Positions 48,892 to 57,307 of a stretch of 60,558 nucleotides of DNA are shown here, one piece after another. The notes beneath the pieces were generated by a model. It saw nothing but the letters and a program-made list of their open reading frames with translations. It made no database searches and had not been told where the DNA came from. The stretch comes from Nonomuraea indica (GTDB taxonomy: Bacteria; Actinomycetota; Actinomycetes; Streptosporangiales; Streptosporangiaceae), in NCBI RefSeq assembly GCF_002850745.1, contig NZ_KZ559484.1:38789-99346 (forward strand), read 5' to 3'. The stretch's first letter is position 1. Each line of letters opens with the position of its first letter. Both the position numbers and the translations under genes were made by a program.

Positions 48892-50232
48892 ATGAGTTCA
48901 GCGTTTGAACTCTCTCGCCGTGACTTCGGTGGGGACGTCATCGAACCGGGCACCGCTGCCTACGAGTCGGCCAGCCGCTCGATGTTGGTTGCGGGTAGTC
49001 CGGCCCTGGTCCTGCGACCCGAGAGCGTCGTGGACGTGCAGGCCGGTGTCAGATTCGCCGTCGGCACGGGGCTTGTGCTGTCCGTGCGCGGCGGTGGCCA
49101 TGGCTTCGCGGGCTTCGGCACCAACGACGGCGGCGTCGTACTCGACCTCGGCAAGCTCGCGAGTGTGGAGATCATAGACAAGGAGCGTCACCTGGTGCGG
49201 ATCGGCGGTGGCGCCACCTGGGGTCAGGTCGCGGCCGCGCTGGCCCCGCATGGCCTGGCGATCTCCTCGGGCGACACCAGGAGCGTCGGTGTCGGCGGGC
49301 TGACCTTGACCGGCGGCATCGGGTGGAAGGTCAGGAAGTACGGTCTTGCCCTGGACAACGTGGTCGCCGCGGAGGTGGTCACTGCCGGGGGCGAGCTGGT
49401 GCGGGCGAGCGCGGCGGAGAACCCGGAGCTGTTCTGGGCGCTTCGCGGCGGAGGCGGCAACTTCGGGATCGTGACCGCCTTCGAGTTCGTGGCCCACCCG
49501 ACGACCGACGTCTTCTTCGGGAAGATCAGCTTCCCGGCCTCCGAGGCGGGCACCGTGCTCCAGGGCTGGGCGGACCACCTCCGTACCGCGCCCGAAGAGC
49601 TCACCTCCATCGTGGACTTCGCCAACCCCTTCGCCGGCGGCCCCGACGCGCCCGTCGAGATCCAGGTCGCCTTCGACGGCGATGACCCCGAGCTCGCCGC
49701 CCAGGCCCTTGATCCGATCCGCCGGCTCGGTACGGTGATCGGCGACGATGTCGCGCTCCAGCCGTACGCTGATGTGCTCGTGGACTTCGCGCCCCCGCCG
49801 CCCGGCATCCAGCTGGTCACCCGAAGCGCGTTCGTCGACGCGGCACCGGTGCCAGAGGTGCTTCGCATCCTTGCCGAGGTAGGGGCATCGCAGTCCCCGC
49901 CGAAGATCTCCGTCCGCAGCATGGGAGGGGCGGTGTCCCGTCTTCCCGACGACGCCACCGCCTACGCGCACCGCCGGGCGGAGCTGATGTTCGTGACCAC
50001 CACCATTGGCCCGCCGCAGGTCATCGAGGCCGCCCGTCCGGGCCTGGACGCGATCTGGGCCAGGCTCGCACCTCATGTCAGCGGGGCCTACGCCAACTTC
50101 CTCGCCTCCGCCACCGAGGAGGACGTCGCCGCAATCTATCCGCCGCACGTCTACCAGCGGCTCGCGGCGGTCAAGCGCCAGTACGACGCGCACAACCTGT
50201 TCTCCCGCAACCACAACATCCGCCCGCTGTAA
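48892..50232 (+). CDS. FAD-binding (BBE-type) oxidoreductase
   Basis: 446 residues. PCMH-type FAD domain with GGGHGFAGFG supplying the covalent-FAD histidine (about 80), VGGLTLTGGIGW, and the C-terminal berberine-bridge tail YDAHNLFSRNHNI. The usual second covalent site cysteine (GGxCxxV) is replaced by GGLTLTG, so a single histidyl link is expected. Oxidises a sugar, alcohol or secondary metabolite; substrate unknown. GGAAGGAACATC precedes the ATG at 48892. Confidence 0.87.
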   Translation: MSSAFELSRRDFGGDVIEPGTAAYESASRSMLVAGSPALVLRPESVVDVQAGVRFAVGTGLVLSVRGGGHGFAGFGTNDGGVVLDLGKLASVEIIDKERHLVRIGGGATWGQVAAALAPHGLAISSGDTRSVGVGGLTLTGGIGWKVRKYGLALDNVVAAEVVTAGGELVRASAAENPELFWALRGGGGNFGIVTAFEFVAHPTTDVFFGKISFPASEAGTVLQGWADHLRTAPEELTSIVDFANPFAGGPDAPVEIQVAFDGDDPELAAQALDPIRRLGTVIGDDVALQPYADVLVDFAPPPPGIQLVTRSAFVDAAPVPEVLRILAEVGASQSPPKISVRSMGGAVSRLPDDATAYAHRRAELMFVTTTIGPPQVIEAARPGLDAIWARLAPHVSGAYANFLASATEEDVAAIYPPHVYQRLAAVKRQYDAHNLFSRNHNIRPL

Positions 50233-50359
50233 CGCCCGACGCACAGCACAGTCGTCTGTCGCGTCCCATGCGGATCCGGATGACCAGCAGCGGCCGGCAC
50301 CGGGAACGACCGGCCGCTACGTACCGAGCCATCCCGCCCGTACGGCCGGGGCGCCGGAG

Positions 50360-50469
50360 ATGGCCAGCTCGGCGCCCGAGCGGCGATTCCTGATCCGGCG
50401 GCTCGAACATCTCTGATCCGGGTTGTCCCCCCGAGGGATGCTCATTCATCGCCTGGATGCGAGCGACGA
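50360..50469 (+). repeat. 110-bp direct repeat, copy 2: orphan 3' end of a second ECF42 gene
   Basis: Reads APERRFLIRRLEHL and a stop at 50414-50416, i.e. the end of an ECF42 sigma gene with no body, followed by the same downstream sequence as copy 1. It shows that a paralogue was here and was deleted, or that the end was duplicated. Confidence 0.8.
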
Positions 50470-50506
50470 CCTTCCACCCCCGACTATCGAAGAATGGAAT
50501 GACATC

Positions 50507-51358
50507 ATGAGCAAGGTCTGGTTCGTTACCGGTTCGTCCCGCGGCCTGGGCCGCAACTTCGTCGAGGCCGCCTTGTCACGCGGCGACAAGGTGGCCGCCA
50601 CCGCCCGTAACCCGCACCGCCTGGATGAGCTGGTCGCCACCTACCGCGACGCGGTGCTTCCGCTCCCACTGGACGTGACCGACAAGGCCGCCGTCTTCGA
50701 GAGCATGAAGCGGGCCAAGGAGCACTTCGGCCGGGTCGACGTCATCGTGAACAACGCGGCCTACGGCTTGTTCGGCGCGGTGGAGGAGCTGACCGAGCAG
50801 CAACTGCGCGACCAGCTCGAGACCAATCTGATCGGCCCGCTCTGGGTCGTTCAGGCCGCCCTGCCCCATCTGCGCGAGCAGGGCGGCGGGCACATCATTC
50901 AGATCTCTTCGGTCGCCGGCCTCACCGTGTTCCCGCTCGGCGGCGGGTACGCCGCCTCCAAGTGGGCGCTGGAAGGCCTGAGCGAAGCCCTCGCCCAAGA
51001 GGTCGCCCCATTCGGCATCAAGGTGACCGTGATCGAGCCCAGCTCCTACGCCACCGAAGGTTACGCCACCGATGGCGCCGCCGGCGGCGTAACCGCCGAC
51101 CCCAACCCGCTGTATGACGGTCTGCGTGCGGGCTTCGCCGAGTTCGCCGCTTCACTCGACCTCGGCGACCCGGCCGCGGCAGGCCGGGCAATCCTGAAGA
51201 TCGCCGACGCGGACAACCCGCCCCTGCGCGTGCTCTTCGGCATCCATGGCAACCAGATTGTTTCGCAGGTCTACGCCGACCGGCTCAAGACCTGGGCTGA
51301 CTGGCAGGACCTGTCAGCGGAGGCACACGGGCCCACCTCCGCAGCCCCGGCCGTCTGA
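50507..51358 (+). CDS. Short-chain dehydrogenase/reductase
   Basis: 283 residues. NAD(P) loop TGSSRGLGRNF, NNAAYG, catalytic Ser in ISSVAG and YAASKWALEG (YxxxK): classical SDR of the oxidoreductase type with a longer C-terminus. ATG at 50507 (MSKVWFVTGSSRG). Follows the sigma-factor scar, so it was probably an ECF42 target gene. Substrate unknown. Confidence 0.88.
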   Translation: MSKVWFVTGSSRGLGRNFVEAALSRGDKVAATARNPHRLDELVATYRDAVLPLPLDVTDKAAVFESMKRAKEHFGRVDVIVNNAAYGLFGAVEELTEQQLRDQLETNLIGPLWVVQAALPHLREQGGGHIIQISSVAGLTVFPLGGGYAASKWALEGLSEALAQEVAPFGIKVTVIEPSSYATEGYATDGAAGGVTADPNPLYDGLRAGFAEFAASLDLGDPAAAGRAILKIADADNPPLRVLFGIHGNQIVSQVYADRLKTWADWQDLSAEAHGPTSAAPAV

Positions 51359-51833
51359 CCCCGGCGACGGCCTGCGGGGGAAGCGCCGATCACGCCACGG
51401 CGACCCCGCTAGCAAGGGCAACACCTCGAGCATGCACACGCCTCGGCAGGATGGTGCGGGGCGTCCAGACCAGCGCCGCCCGGCCGTGTCGTAGGTGGCC
51501 CGACGAGGCCGACGGCCACGGCCGACTTCAACCGCTCCTCGGCCCGGCCTGGCGCACGGTCACGCAGATCGAGGAATTAGTGGCGGATGCCGGCGTGCAT
51601 GGTCGACGTAGCAGGGCTCGCGCAGCTCTGCTCGGGGGCTGAGGACGCCGCATCGTGCCACGGGACGGATCACACGGAGCATCCTGCCCCAGGCGAGAAC
51701 GTCGCGAGGGCCTTCCCGCCAAGACCCTCGCACGGCCTGGCGACATCAAGCAGACCCGCGATTCCGCGGTACCAGGCAACCACCTCGGTCTAGAGCGACC
51801 TCAGGCACCACACCGACACGAAAGAACGATCTC
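51359..51833. other. Interval without a convincing gene
   Basis: 475 bp. Short open frames only, none with family resemblance. A weak hairpin (GCGAGGG 51704-51710 with CCCTCGC 51725-51731) lies 100 bp before the GDSL gene. Otherwise nothing seen. Confidence 0.4.
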
Positions 51834-53066
51834 ATGAGAGTCAAACCATTCCTGATCGCCCTCCTGACCGCGCTGCCCCTGGCCGCCATGCCGTTGCCCG
51901 CCACCGCGGATGGCGGCAGGTGGGGCGGCGGGTGGGCGACAGCCGTTCAGCAGCCCACCGCCACGTGGTTCCCCAACTGGTCGCAGGAGGGCTTCGACAA
52001 CCACTCCGTCCGCCAGGTGATCAGAACCTCGGCAACCGGCACCCACCTGCGTGTCCGGTTGTCCAACGCCTACGGTACGACCCCGCTCCGGCTCACCGGA
52101 GCCAGCATCGCCAAGACCACAACCGGCGCGGCGATACGTCCGGCCACGGTCCGGCCGCTGACCTTCGCCCGCTCGGAGTCGGTGACCATGCCCGCCGGCG
52201 GACAGGCGGTCAGCGACCCCGTCCGGCTCCCGGTTCGCGCGCTGGAGCAGCTCACGGTGACGCTGTACTTCCGGGGAGCCACCGGCCCGGCCACCTTCCA
52301 CAGCATCGCCATGGCCACCTCGTACCGCGCCAAGGGCGACCACCGGCGCGACGCGGGCGGCGCCGCGTTCACCGAGACCAGCCTGTCGCGCTATTTCCTG
52401 TCCGGGCTCGACGTGTCCGGCAGGAAGAACACGGTCGTCGCCTTCGGCGACTCCATCACCGACGGCTACGGCGCCACCAACGACGCCGACGACCGCTACC
52501 CCGACCGGCTCGCCGAACGCCTGGCCAGCTCAGGCACATCAGTGCTGAACGCCGGAATAGGCGGAAACCGGGTGCTCAACGACTCGGCCTGCTTCGGCGA
52601 GAGAGCCACCGCCCGCTTCCGGCGCGACGCGCTCGACCAGCCCGGCGTGGGCACCGTGATCGTCCTCGAGGGCCTCAACGACATCCTGTTCCCGAAGAAC
52701 ACCGGGGCCTGCGCCACACCGAACCCGCAGGTGACCGCGGAAGAGCTGATAGACGGTCACCGCGCCCTGATCCGCGCCGCCAGAGCGCGGGGCGTGCGGA
52801 TCATCGGGGGAACCCTCACCCCGTTCAAGGGATCGGATCTCTACAGCGAGTACGGCGAGGGCGTGCGCCAGGCCGTCAACCACTGGATCCGCACCAGCGG
52901 AGAGTACGACGCCGTCGCCGACTTCGACCGCGCCCTGGCCAACCCCGAACCCGGCCACGCCGGCGAACTCCTGCCCGCCTACGACAGCGGCGACCGCCTG
53001 CACCCCAGCCCCGCCGGTTACCAGGCCATGGCCGACGCCGTCGACCTGTTCACTCTGACCAGATAA
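51834..53066 (+). CDS. Secreted SGNH/GDSL hydrolase
   Basis: 410 residues with a signal peptide (about 1-25, LLTALPLAAMPLPATADG). An N-terminal beta domain (about 30-190) precedes the SGNH hydrolase core with block I FGDSITDG (about 204-211), block II GGNR, block III EGLND and block V DRLHPS (Asp-His). All catalytic blocks are present. Probably an extracellular esterase acting on acetylated or acylated polymers. ATG at 51834. Confidence 0.9.
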   Translation: MRVKPFLIALLTALPLAAMPLPATADGGRWGGGWATAVQQPTATWFPNWSQEGFDNHSVRQVIRTSATGTHLRVRLSNAYGTTPLRLTGASIAKTTTGAAIRPATVRPLTFARSESVTMPAGGQAVSDPVRLPVRALEQLTVTLYFRGATGPATFHSIAMATSYRAKGDHRRDAGGAAFTETSLSRYFLSGLDVSGRKNTVVAFGDSITDGYGATNDADDRYPDRLAERLASSGTSVLNAGIGGNRVLNDSACFGERATARFRRDALDQPGVGTVIVLEGLNDILFPKNTGACATPNPQVTAEELIDGHRALIRAARARGVRIIGGTLTPFKGSDLYSEYGEGVRQAVNHWIRTSGEYDAVADFDRALANPEPGHAGELLPAYDSGDRLHPSPAGYQAMADAVDLFTLTR

Positions 53067-53459
53067 TGCCGATGACCGAGATGGACGTGTGCCGCCTGAC
53101 CAGGCATCCCTGTAGTCGGGGAATTCTGGTCGGCGCTGGTGTGGCGGTTGAAGGGGGCCGGGGCAGGCATGCGGGGTCCGCGGCGTCCGTTGATGCTGGC
53201 CGGAACAGCGGCCTGGCGGTGTAGCCGGCGCGGGCCAGCCAGCGCTTGAGCAGGGTGACGTAGTGGCGATCGAACTTCGCCCAGCCGTGAGCGGGACCGC
53301 CAAGCGCTGTGCGATGGAACGGGATCCGGCGTTGACCACGCTCGGGCTGGTGCCGAGACAGAGGCCGCTGACCTGGAGGAACCGCCTTACCGCTGGATTC
53401 CGTTCCGAATCTCTCTGCCCCGGCGCCGGGAGGGACGGACTGGTTGGGGGCGGGCGTGC
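53067..53459. other. Interval with possible gene fragment
   Basis: 393 bp. On the minus strand around 53190-53280 a frame reads FDRHYVTLLKRWLARAGYTA, which looks like real protein but has no start and no continuation; it may be debris of a mobile-element gene. Nothing else seen. Confidence 0.3.
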
Positions 53460-54062
53460 TTATCGGTGTCCGACGTGCTTGATGGCGACGCGACCCGCGT
53501 CACGGGGTGATGGGCGGAGCGTGTGCCGCCAGGTCAGCAGCGGCTCCCGGGCGCCCTGGCGGGTAAGGGGCGCGGCGTCGGTGAGCTGGAAGCCGCAACC
53601 GCGGGCCACGGCGGCACTGGCCAGGTTGTCTTCGGCGATGCGCAGCAGTAATCGGGTGAGCGCCAGCACGTCGTACGCGTAGCTGATCATCAGCCGGACC
53701 GCGCGCGAGGCCAGGCCCTGGCGCCGATGGGCGGCACCGATCGCGTAGGCCAGTTCCGCCTCGCCGACCGTGCCGGTGCGAAACAACAGGATCTCGCCCA
53801 GCGGCGCGGCGCCGTCGGTGGTGATGGCCAGTTGCATGCGCTGGTCATCTGCGCGGCGTTGACGCGCCTGGTCCAGGTAGGCGCGGGCGGCCGCCTCGTC
53901 GAAGGGCGCGCGCAACGGCGTCCATCGGTCGACCTGCGGATCATCGAACAGGTGCGCCATCGCGTGAACGTCGGTGTCGTGCCATTCGCGCAGGGTGATG
54001 CCAAGCCCGGTCAGGTGGACCTCGGCGGGGAAGGGGGTGTGCTCCCCGGCGGTGCCGGTCAT
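53460..54062 (-). CDS. GNAT N-acetyltransferase
   Basis: 200 residues. ELAYAIGAAHRRQGLASRAVRLMISYAYDVLALTRLLLRIAEDNLASAAVARGCGF is the RimJ/RimL-like acetyl-CoA motif set. Acceptor unknown. The ATG overlaps the stop of a 61-codon upstream open frame (ATGA). Confidence 0.82.
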   Translation of the reverse strand: MTGTAGEHTPFPAEVHLTGLGITLREWHDTDVHAMAHLFDDPQVDRWTPLRAPFDEAAARAYLDQARQRRADDQRMQLAITTDGAAPLGEILLFRTGTVGEAELAYAIGAAHRRQGLASRAVRLMISYAYDVLALTRLLLRIAEDNLASAAVARGCGFQLTDAAPLTRQGAREPLLTWRHTLRPSPRDAGRVAIKHVGHR

Positions 54063-54244
54063 CTCTGCCCGCCTGGGCCTGTCGCCGTGGCGGCGATCGA
54101 CGCACGTCGCCAGGCGGCCGGAGCGTCGTCGCCCACCAGGGCCGGCGTCCGCTTCAGCATCGTGCGTGGCCTGCGCCGGATCGGCGCGGGCAGGGACAGC
54201 GACCGCCGCACCGGCGGGCTGGTGTCGGGCATGAAGGCCTCCAT
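54059..54244 (-). CDS. Doubtful small open frame upstream of GNAT
   Basis: 61 codons, Arg/Pro/Ala-rich (MEAFMPDTSPPVRRSLSL), overlapping the GNAT start by ATGA. It could be a coupled small protein or chance. No family is recognised. The remaining bases to 54397 hold nothing clear. Confidence 0.2.
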   Translation of the reverse strand: MEAFMPDTSPPVRRSLSLPAPIRRRPRTMLKRTPALVGDDAPAAWRRASIAATATGPGGQR

Positions 54245-54397
54245 CAGGGTTGGGTATACCTGGGATCTGCGGGTCGGCGCGGGCGGAAGCGTCCGGTGAT
54301 TACAAGCGGTGATGCCCCTCAGGTGATCAGGAACGAACCCAGATCACTCGATCGTCGGCCCCTGGTTTTGCTGGAGAGAAGCAGCAGCGTTTGCCGG

Positions 54398-54881
54398 TCA
54401 GTTCGGACAGCGGTCGGGGGGTGACCGGGGCCGGAATGTCGGGTGAGAAGGAGCAGCACCCCCGCACGACACGCCTGAGCTGATGAGTCGGAGGCTGGCG
54501 GGGAAGCCGGTCGGTGTGCTGTCTGCGGTCATGACGGCCAGGGTGAGCATGTCCTGGAGCTCTTGGGCGGCTCGGGCCGTGGTGTCCCGGGTAGCACCGG
54601 GACGGCGGGGCTGGCTGACGAGCGCGATGCGTCCGGCGGGGCGGAGCAGGCGGCGCAGCTCGCCCAGCCGCTCCACCGGGTCGGGCCAGAACCCCACCGA
54701 CTTGACGGCGAGGATGGCATCGAGCGGATCGCCGAAGCTCGGCAACTGCTCCACGGAGGCGTGCGTGAGGTGCACGGCGGGCGCGGACGGCGCGGGCGTT
54801 GCGACGGGCGGCCTGCCGGACCATGGCCTGCGAGCGCTCCCGGTTGGAGGGGCGATGAGCGAACACACCTGCTGTCTGCAT
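54398..54881 (-). pseudogene. Broken class I methyltransferase of the first MerR module
   Basis: The upstream part (54881 down to about 54790) reads RSQAMVRQAARRNARAVRA; a frame change then gives VHLTHASVEQLPSFGDPLDAILAVKSVGFWPDPVERLGELRRLLRPAGRIALVSQPRRPG, the second half of a SAM methyltransferase. The SAM-binding motif I is deleted and a frameshift separates the rest. Divergent from the frameshifted MerR gene. Confidence 0.75.
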
Positions 54882-54895
54882 GATCGCCAGTCAAC

Positions 54896-54917
54896 GACTT
54901 CAAGTATGCTTGAAGTC
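54896..54917. promoter_or_regulatory. MerR-type operator of the broken module
   Basis: GACTTCAAG (54896-54904), 4-base spacer, CTTGAAGTC (54909-54917): a perfect 9-bp inverted repeat, 2 bp before the MerR ATG. It shares 16 of 22 positions with the operator at 56305-56326. Confidence 0.65.
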
Positions 54918-54919
54918 AA

Positions 54920-55298
54920 ATGAGTGAGCAGCTGACCAATCGGTGAGCTGGCGAGTCGCACCGGTGTTGCCACCTCCGCTCTGCGCAACTGGGAGGAGCT
55001 CGGCCTGCTACCGGCGCCGCCTCGAGTCTCAGGCCAACGGCGTTATCCGCCCTCCGCGGTCGGGCTGGTCGGCGTGGTCGTGTCGCTGCGGAATATCGGT
55101 TTCGCGTTGCAGGACGTCAAAGCGTTCATCGCGGCTCGTTCGCCGGCCGGCGACGGATGGCGGGAGCTGTACCAACGCAAGATCGCCGAGCTGGATCAAC
55201 GGATTGCCCAGGCTCAGGTGGCACACACCGCCATCGCCCATGGCTTGGCCTGCCGATCGCATTCGGCCATCAGCAGCTCGGCCGGGAAGCCGAGATAG
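54920..55298 (+). pseudogene. MerR family regulator, frameshifted and 3'-truncated
   Basis: ATG AGT GAG CAG CTG ACC then stops after two more codons. Removing one A of the ACCAATCGG (about 54935-54943) restores MSEQLTIGELASRTGVATSALRNWEELGLLP, a clear MerR HTH, continuing open to about 55253. The remaining codons (CRSHSAISSS) are the antisense of IS21 DNA, so the original C-terminus is lost. Confidence 0.8.
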
Positions 55299-55781
55299 TT
55301 CATCTGGTCGCGCGGGGCGGTGGCGGCCAGTTCGACGAACTGGCCGCGGTCGGCAGTCGCAACCGCTGGCAGGCCTGGTGGATCGAGGCTTCGGCCGCTT
55401 CCTCGGTCAGGGCGCGGCGGTGAACGGTGGTCATAGCAGCTCTCCCTCGGATGCGGGCCAGCCGCCGGTCCGGCGGCGCAGCAACTGGAACGGCACCACA
55501 TCGGATATCAGGACTGTCCGATCGCCTAGGGCGGTTACCAGAGCCAGCGGTCGAGGAATTCGGGCCAGATGAATCCTTGGTAGCCGTCGAAGGGGGGCGG
55601 AGTGAGCTGCCGGTGTGACCGAGAACGGCATGGCCGCGTCTGTTGGCGACCAGGTCACGGACGAGGGCGGCCAGTGGCTCTGGGAGGTTGCTCTGGATGG
55701 CCCAGTGGACAGCTCCGCTCGAGAATGACGGCGGATCGCCGCGTACAACTTGCCCTTGGACTTGGGCACCAGCACCGCCAC
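55256..55781 (-). mobile_element. IS21-family insertion sequence remnant (istA and istB starts)
   Basis: At the high end KSKGKLYAAIRRHSRAELS resembles the N-terminus of the IstA transposase. Lower down MTTVHRRALTEEAAEASIHQACQRLRLP is the IstB ATPase N-terminus (ATG at about 55433), continuing in another frame as ATAPRDQMNYLGFPAELLMAECD. Most of both genes is deleted. It replaces the 3' end of the MerR gene. The stretch 55782-55892 shows no gene. Confidence 0.65.
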
Positions 55782-55892
55782 ATCCCGAGAAGCACATCAA
55801 TGCTCCCACCGCAAGTCCTCGCGCCCGTTACTGCTCAGCGACATGACCTTGCCGTGGAAACAACTGCTGTTGCAGCAGACCGGCAGACGCTG

Positions 55893-56297
55893 TCACCTGT
55901 CACCGACAAAACCAGGCCCCTCCGGTGCCGCCCCCGCGAGGTGGGCCCGGTAGTTCGGGCAGGTCGTAATGTCCTCGTGCGAGCAGTTCATTCCGGCTTC
56001 GAGGAGATCGAGTGCTGAGCGCAGCGCCGCCATCTTGGCCTGCAGCGCGCGATGGTTGTGGCGCAGCACGTCCTTGCGAGCGGCCGGGTCGCCCGCGGCG
56101 AGGAACGTCCGGATGTCCGGCAGCGGCAGGCCGGCCTGCTTCGCGATCACGATCGACGCTACCCGGAACAGGTCGTCGCGGGTGTAGCGGCGGCGCCCGC
56201 CGGCGACGCGGACGGGGGAGAGCAGGCCCATCGACTCCCAGTGCCGCAGGACGTGTGCCGGCAGGCCGAAGTGGTCGGCCACCTGGCCGATTGTCAT
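55893..56297 (-). CDS. MerR family transcriptional regulator
   Basis: 134 residues from the ATG at 56297 (MTIGQVADHFGLPAHVLRHWESMGLLSPVRV); ATG 56312 would lie inside the operator. Winged HTH about 1-70, dimer helix about 75-110, then NCSHEDITTCPNYRAHLA with two cysteines, which may sense metal or redox. The start is 8 bp from the palindrome, suggesting a leaderless message. Divergent from the methyltransferase it probably regulates. Confidence 0.85.
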   Translation of the reverse strand: MTIGQVADHFGLPAHVLRHWESMGLLSPVRVAGGRRRYTRDDLFRVASIVIAKQAGLPLPDIRTFLAAGDPAARKDVLRHNHRALQAKMAALRSALDLLEAGMNCSHEDITTCPNYRAHLAGAAPEGPGFVGDR

Positions 56298-56304
56298 CGG
56301 GCTT

Positions 56305-56326
56305 GACTTCATGTCGACATTAAGTC
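56305..56326. promoter_or_regulatory. MerR-type operator of the intact module
   Basis: GACTTCATGTC facing GACATTAAGTC: a 22-bp dyad with one mismatched pair, between the divergent MerR and methyltransferase starts. TTGACT at 56304-56309 may be the -35 of the methyltransferase promoter. Confidence 0.65.
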
Positions 56327-56340
56327 GGATCATGGCGGGC

Positions 56341-57036
56341 ATGTCGAATCTGCTTGCTGTTCTCGACGCCGTCGACGCGCAGCCCATGTCCGTCGAGCTG
56401 CGCACACGTTCCTACGAGTTGCTCGGCGACCTCACTGGCCGAACCGTGGTCGATGTCGGCTGCGGCGCTGGCCGCGCGGTCGCCGAGCTGGCCGAGCGCG
56501 GGGCCCGCGCGGTCGGCGTCGACCACGACCCCGAGATGATCGCCGTGGCCCGGGAGCGCTGGCCGGGCGGCGAGTTCCACGTCGGCGATGCCTGCGAGCT
56601 GCCTTTGGAGACCGGATCGGTTGCCGGCTACCGCGCGGACAAGGTGTTGCACACGCTCTTGGACCCGGTGCGGGCTGTGGCCGAGGCCCGCCGGGTTCTC
56701 GCGCCGGGCGGCCGGGCCGTGCTGCTCGGCCAGGACTGGGACACGGTCGTCATCGACTCGGACGAGCCGGAGACCACCCGCCGGCTGGTCCACGCGAAGG
56801 CGGACTCGCTCCCGTCGCCGCGCGTCGCCCGCAAGTACCGCAACCTGCTGCTCGATGCCGGGTTCGCCGACCCGGTCGTCGAGGTGCGCACCAGTGTGTT
56901 CACCGATGACACCGCGCTCGCCCTGCTGCACCGGATCACCGACGAGGAGAGCTGGCTTGCCGAGCAGGCCGAGCGTGCCCGCACGAACCGGATCTTCGTC
57001 GCGGTGCCGATGTTCCTCGTCGCCGCGCAGGGATAG
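56341..57036 (+). CDS. Class I SAM-dependent methyltransferase
   Basis: 231 residues. Motif I VVDVGCGAGRAVAELAERG, GVDHDPEMIAVARER, then VGDACELPLETGSVAGYRADKVLHTLLDP and VLAPGGRAVLLGQDWD: a Methyltransf_11-type enzyme. The C-terminal half (RLVHAKADSLPSPRVARKYRNLLLDAGF) resembles UbiE-like small-molecule methyltransferases. ATG 56341 chosen; 56332 and 56311 are alternatives nearer the operator. Substrate unknown; likely induced through the divergent MerR. Confidence 0.85.
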   Translation: MSNLLAVLDAVDAQPMSVELRTRSYELLGDLTGRTVVDVGCGAGRAVAELAERGARAVGVDHDPEMIAVARERWPGGEFHVGDACELPLETGSVAGYRADKVLHTLLDPVRAVAEARRVLAPGGRAVLLGQDWDTVVIDSDEPETTRRLVHAKADSLPSPRVARKYRNLLLDAGFADPVVEVRTSVFTDDTALALLHRITDEESWLAEQAERARTNRIFVAVPMFLVAAQG

Positions 57037-57148
57037 CGATCTGTTGCCTCCGCCGCGGATGCGGGCGCACTTAGACATTTCACTGAGCGACATTGGCGCT
57101 CAGGGCGGTACATCGAAATAGGAAATGACACAGCCAAGCATTAGGGCG

Positions 57149-57195
57149 GCGGACTTTTGATCCGTAGGTTCCGGGTTCGAGCCCCGGGCGCCCTA
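57149..57195 (+). repeat. Attachment site core, right copy (tRNA-Lys 3' half)
   Basis: 47 bp identical to 45120-45166 except one A-to-G change beside the anticodon. The 5' half of the tRNA is absent, so it is not a functional tRNA gene. Confidence 0.8.
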
Positions 57196-57307
57196 ACTGC
57201 TCGAACGCCTCTCCTCGATCTTGTTCGGTGAGGTCGTACAGCCAGCTTTCACAGCCATGAGGGCCGGAATCCCGTTGGGGGAGTCCGGCCCTTTTCGCTG
57301 CGTCGTG

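Larger units (their letters stand above)
45167..57195. mobile_element. Decayed integrative element in tRNA-Lys
   Basis: About 12 kb bounded by the intact tRNA-Lys and a 47-bp copy of its 3' half, same orientation. A 5'-truncated tyrosine integrase lies 72 bp inside the left end. A second integrase relic, an IS21 relic and several pseudogenes lie within. There are no replication, transfer or conjugation genes, so it is a fossil now carrying sigma-factor, redox, hydrolase and MerR/methyltransferase genes. Confidence 0.65.

Noticed and set aside
48898..50244. A 448-codon minus-strand frame
   Set aside because: Antisense of the FAD oxidoreductase, whose domains and ribosome site are clear.
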